Source of the DNA: Rapana venosa | Taxonomy: Eukaryota > Mollusca > Gastropoda > Neogastropoda > Muricidae | Reading direction: 5' to 3' | Assembly: GCA_028751875.1 (NCBI GenBank) | Contig: CM054157.1 | Span: forward strand, 347,322-411,321 | DNA length: 64,000 bases | Shown here: positions 63,741 through 64,000 of the stretch, in pieces | Position numbering within the stretch: the stretch's first letter is position 1 | How the letters are laid out: the number at the start of each line of letters is the position of its first letter | Notes under the pieces: generated by a model | Seen by the model: only the letters and a program-made list of their open reading frames with translations | What the model was told of the DNA's origin: nothing | Database searches by the model: none | Made by a program: the position numbers and the translations under genes

Positions 63741-64000
63741 GATATGATTCTGCATCAGAAAGTCACGCTTTGTCTTTTTCACACACAGTATTTCGCCATG
63801 TCACACACGACATGGGAAAACATAATGCCATTGTGCTATAGGTCACATGCATCAAGTACTATTAGCGAGAAATGTCCCTGGGTGTATCATAATAATATTA
63901 CCAATACAGTGATTATATTCATTCTTGAACCATTTACAATTCATTAGAAACAATTCCTTCTTGAGCGTTTCTTTTTTAACAGAACCTTCACATTTCTTGT

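Overview
This window looks like metazoan nuclear DNA, most likely from a marine mollusc and probably a gastropod. That is an inference from the mix of repeats: APE-type LINEs with a C-terminal zinc finger, L2/CR1- and Rex1-like LINEs, an I-like LINE with RNase H, tRNA-headed SINEs and very dense (CA)n, (GA)n and (CTGT)n arrays. I find no host gene that I can name. There are no rRNA or functional tRNA genes, operons, CRISPR arrays or prokaryotic signals. Almost every long open frame is either a fragment of a retrotransposon or a tandem repeat whose unit lacks stop codons.

Layout. 1-7.8 kb: minisatellites of 43, 30, 18 and 9 bp, a degraded gag-like ORF, two SINEs, a LINE zinc-finger fragment, and a TG array that repeats AATAAAAGGGG. 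7.8-12.2 kb: a nearly complete minus-strand LINE (endonuclease, reverse transcriptase, C2H2 finger) broken by a few frameshifts and stops and bounded on both sides by CAA/CAG repeats. 12.2-19.3 kb: microsatellites, SINE pieces and a second gag-like ORF. 19.5-20.7 kb: a LINE fragment. 21.4-29.6 kb: minisatellites of 19, 21 and 23 bp, L2 fragments (one inserted into another) and a C-terminal LINE piece. 31.5-33.4 kb: a 24-bp minisatellite split by a full-length SINE. 36.4-40.0 kb: a Rex1-like 3' region interrupted by an L2 element. 40.6-42.9 kb: the longest stretch without recognised repeats. 42.9-46.5 kb: a 3.5-kb minisatellite of 22/25-bp units that is open in all six frames. 48.1-51.7 kb: L2 and Rex1-like LINEs. 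52.3-57.7 kb: a 5.4-kb degenerate TTAC array that flips strand in its middle. 57.7-58.0 kb: a tRNA/5S-rRNA hybrid SINE. 58.9-62.9 kb: an I-like LINE inserted in an older zinc-finger LINE, with a perfect 15-bp target-site duplication.

The most informative observations are structural. Three nested retrotransposon insertions can be ordered in time. A short interspersed repeat occurs five times and always has a simple repeat on the same side. A minisatellite appears to have grown out of the coding sequence of a mobile-element ORF. A large quasi-palindrome of tetranucleotide repeats carries SINE tails whose orientation flips with it. I see no evidence of genes acting together as a pathway; the coding content is that of autonomous retrotransposons and the short elements that may depend on them.
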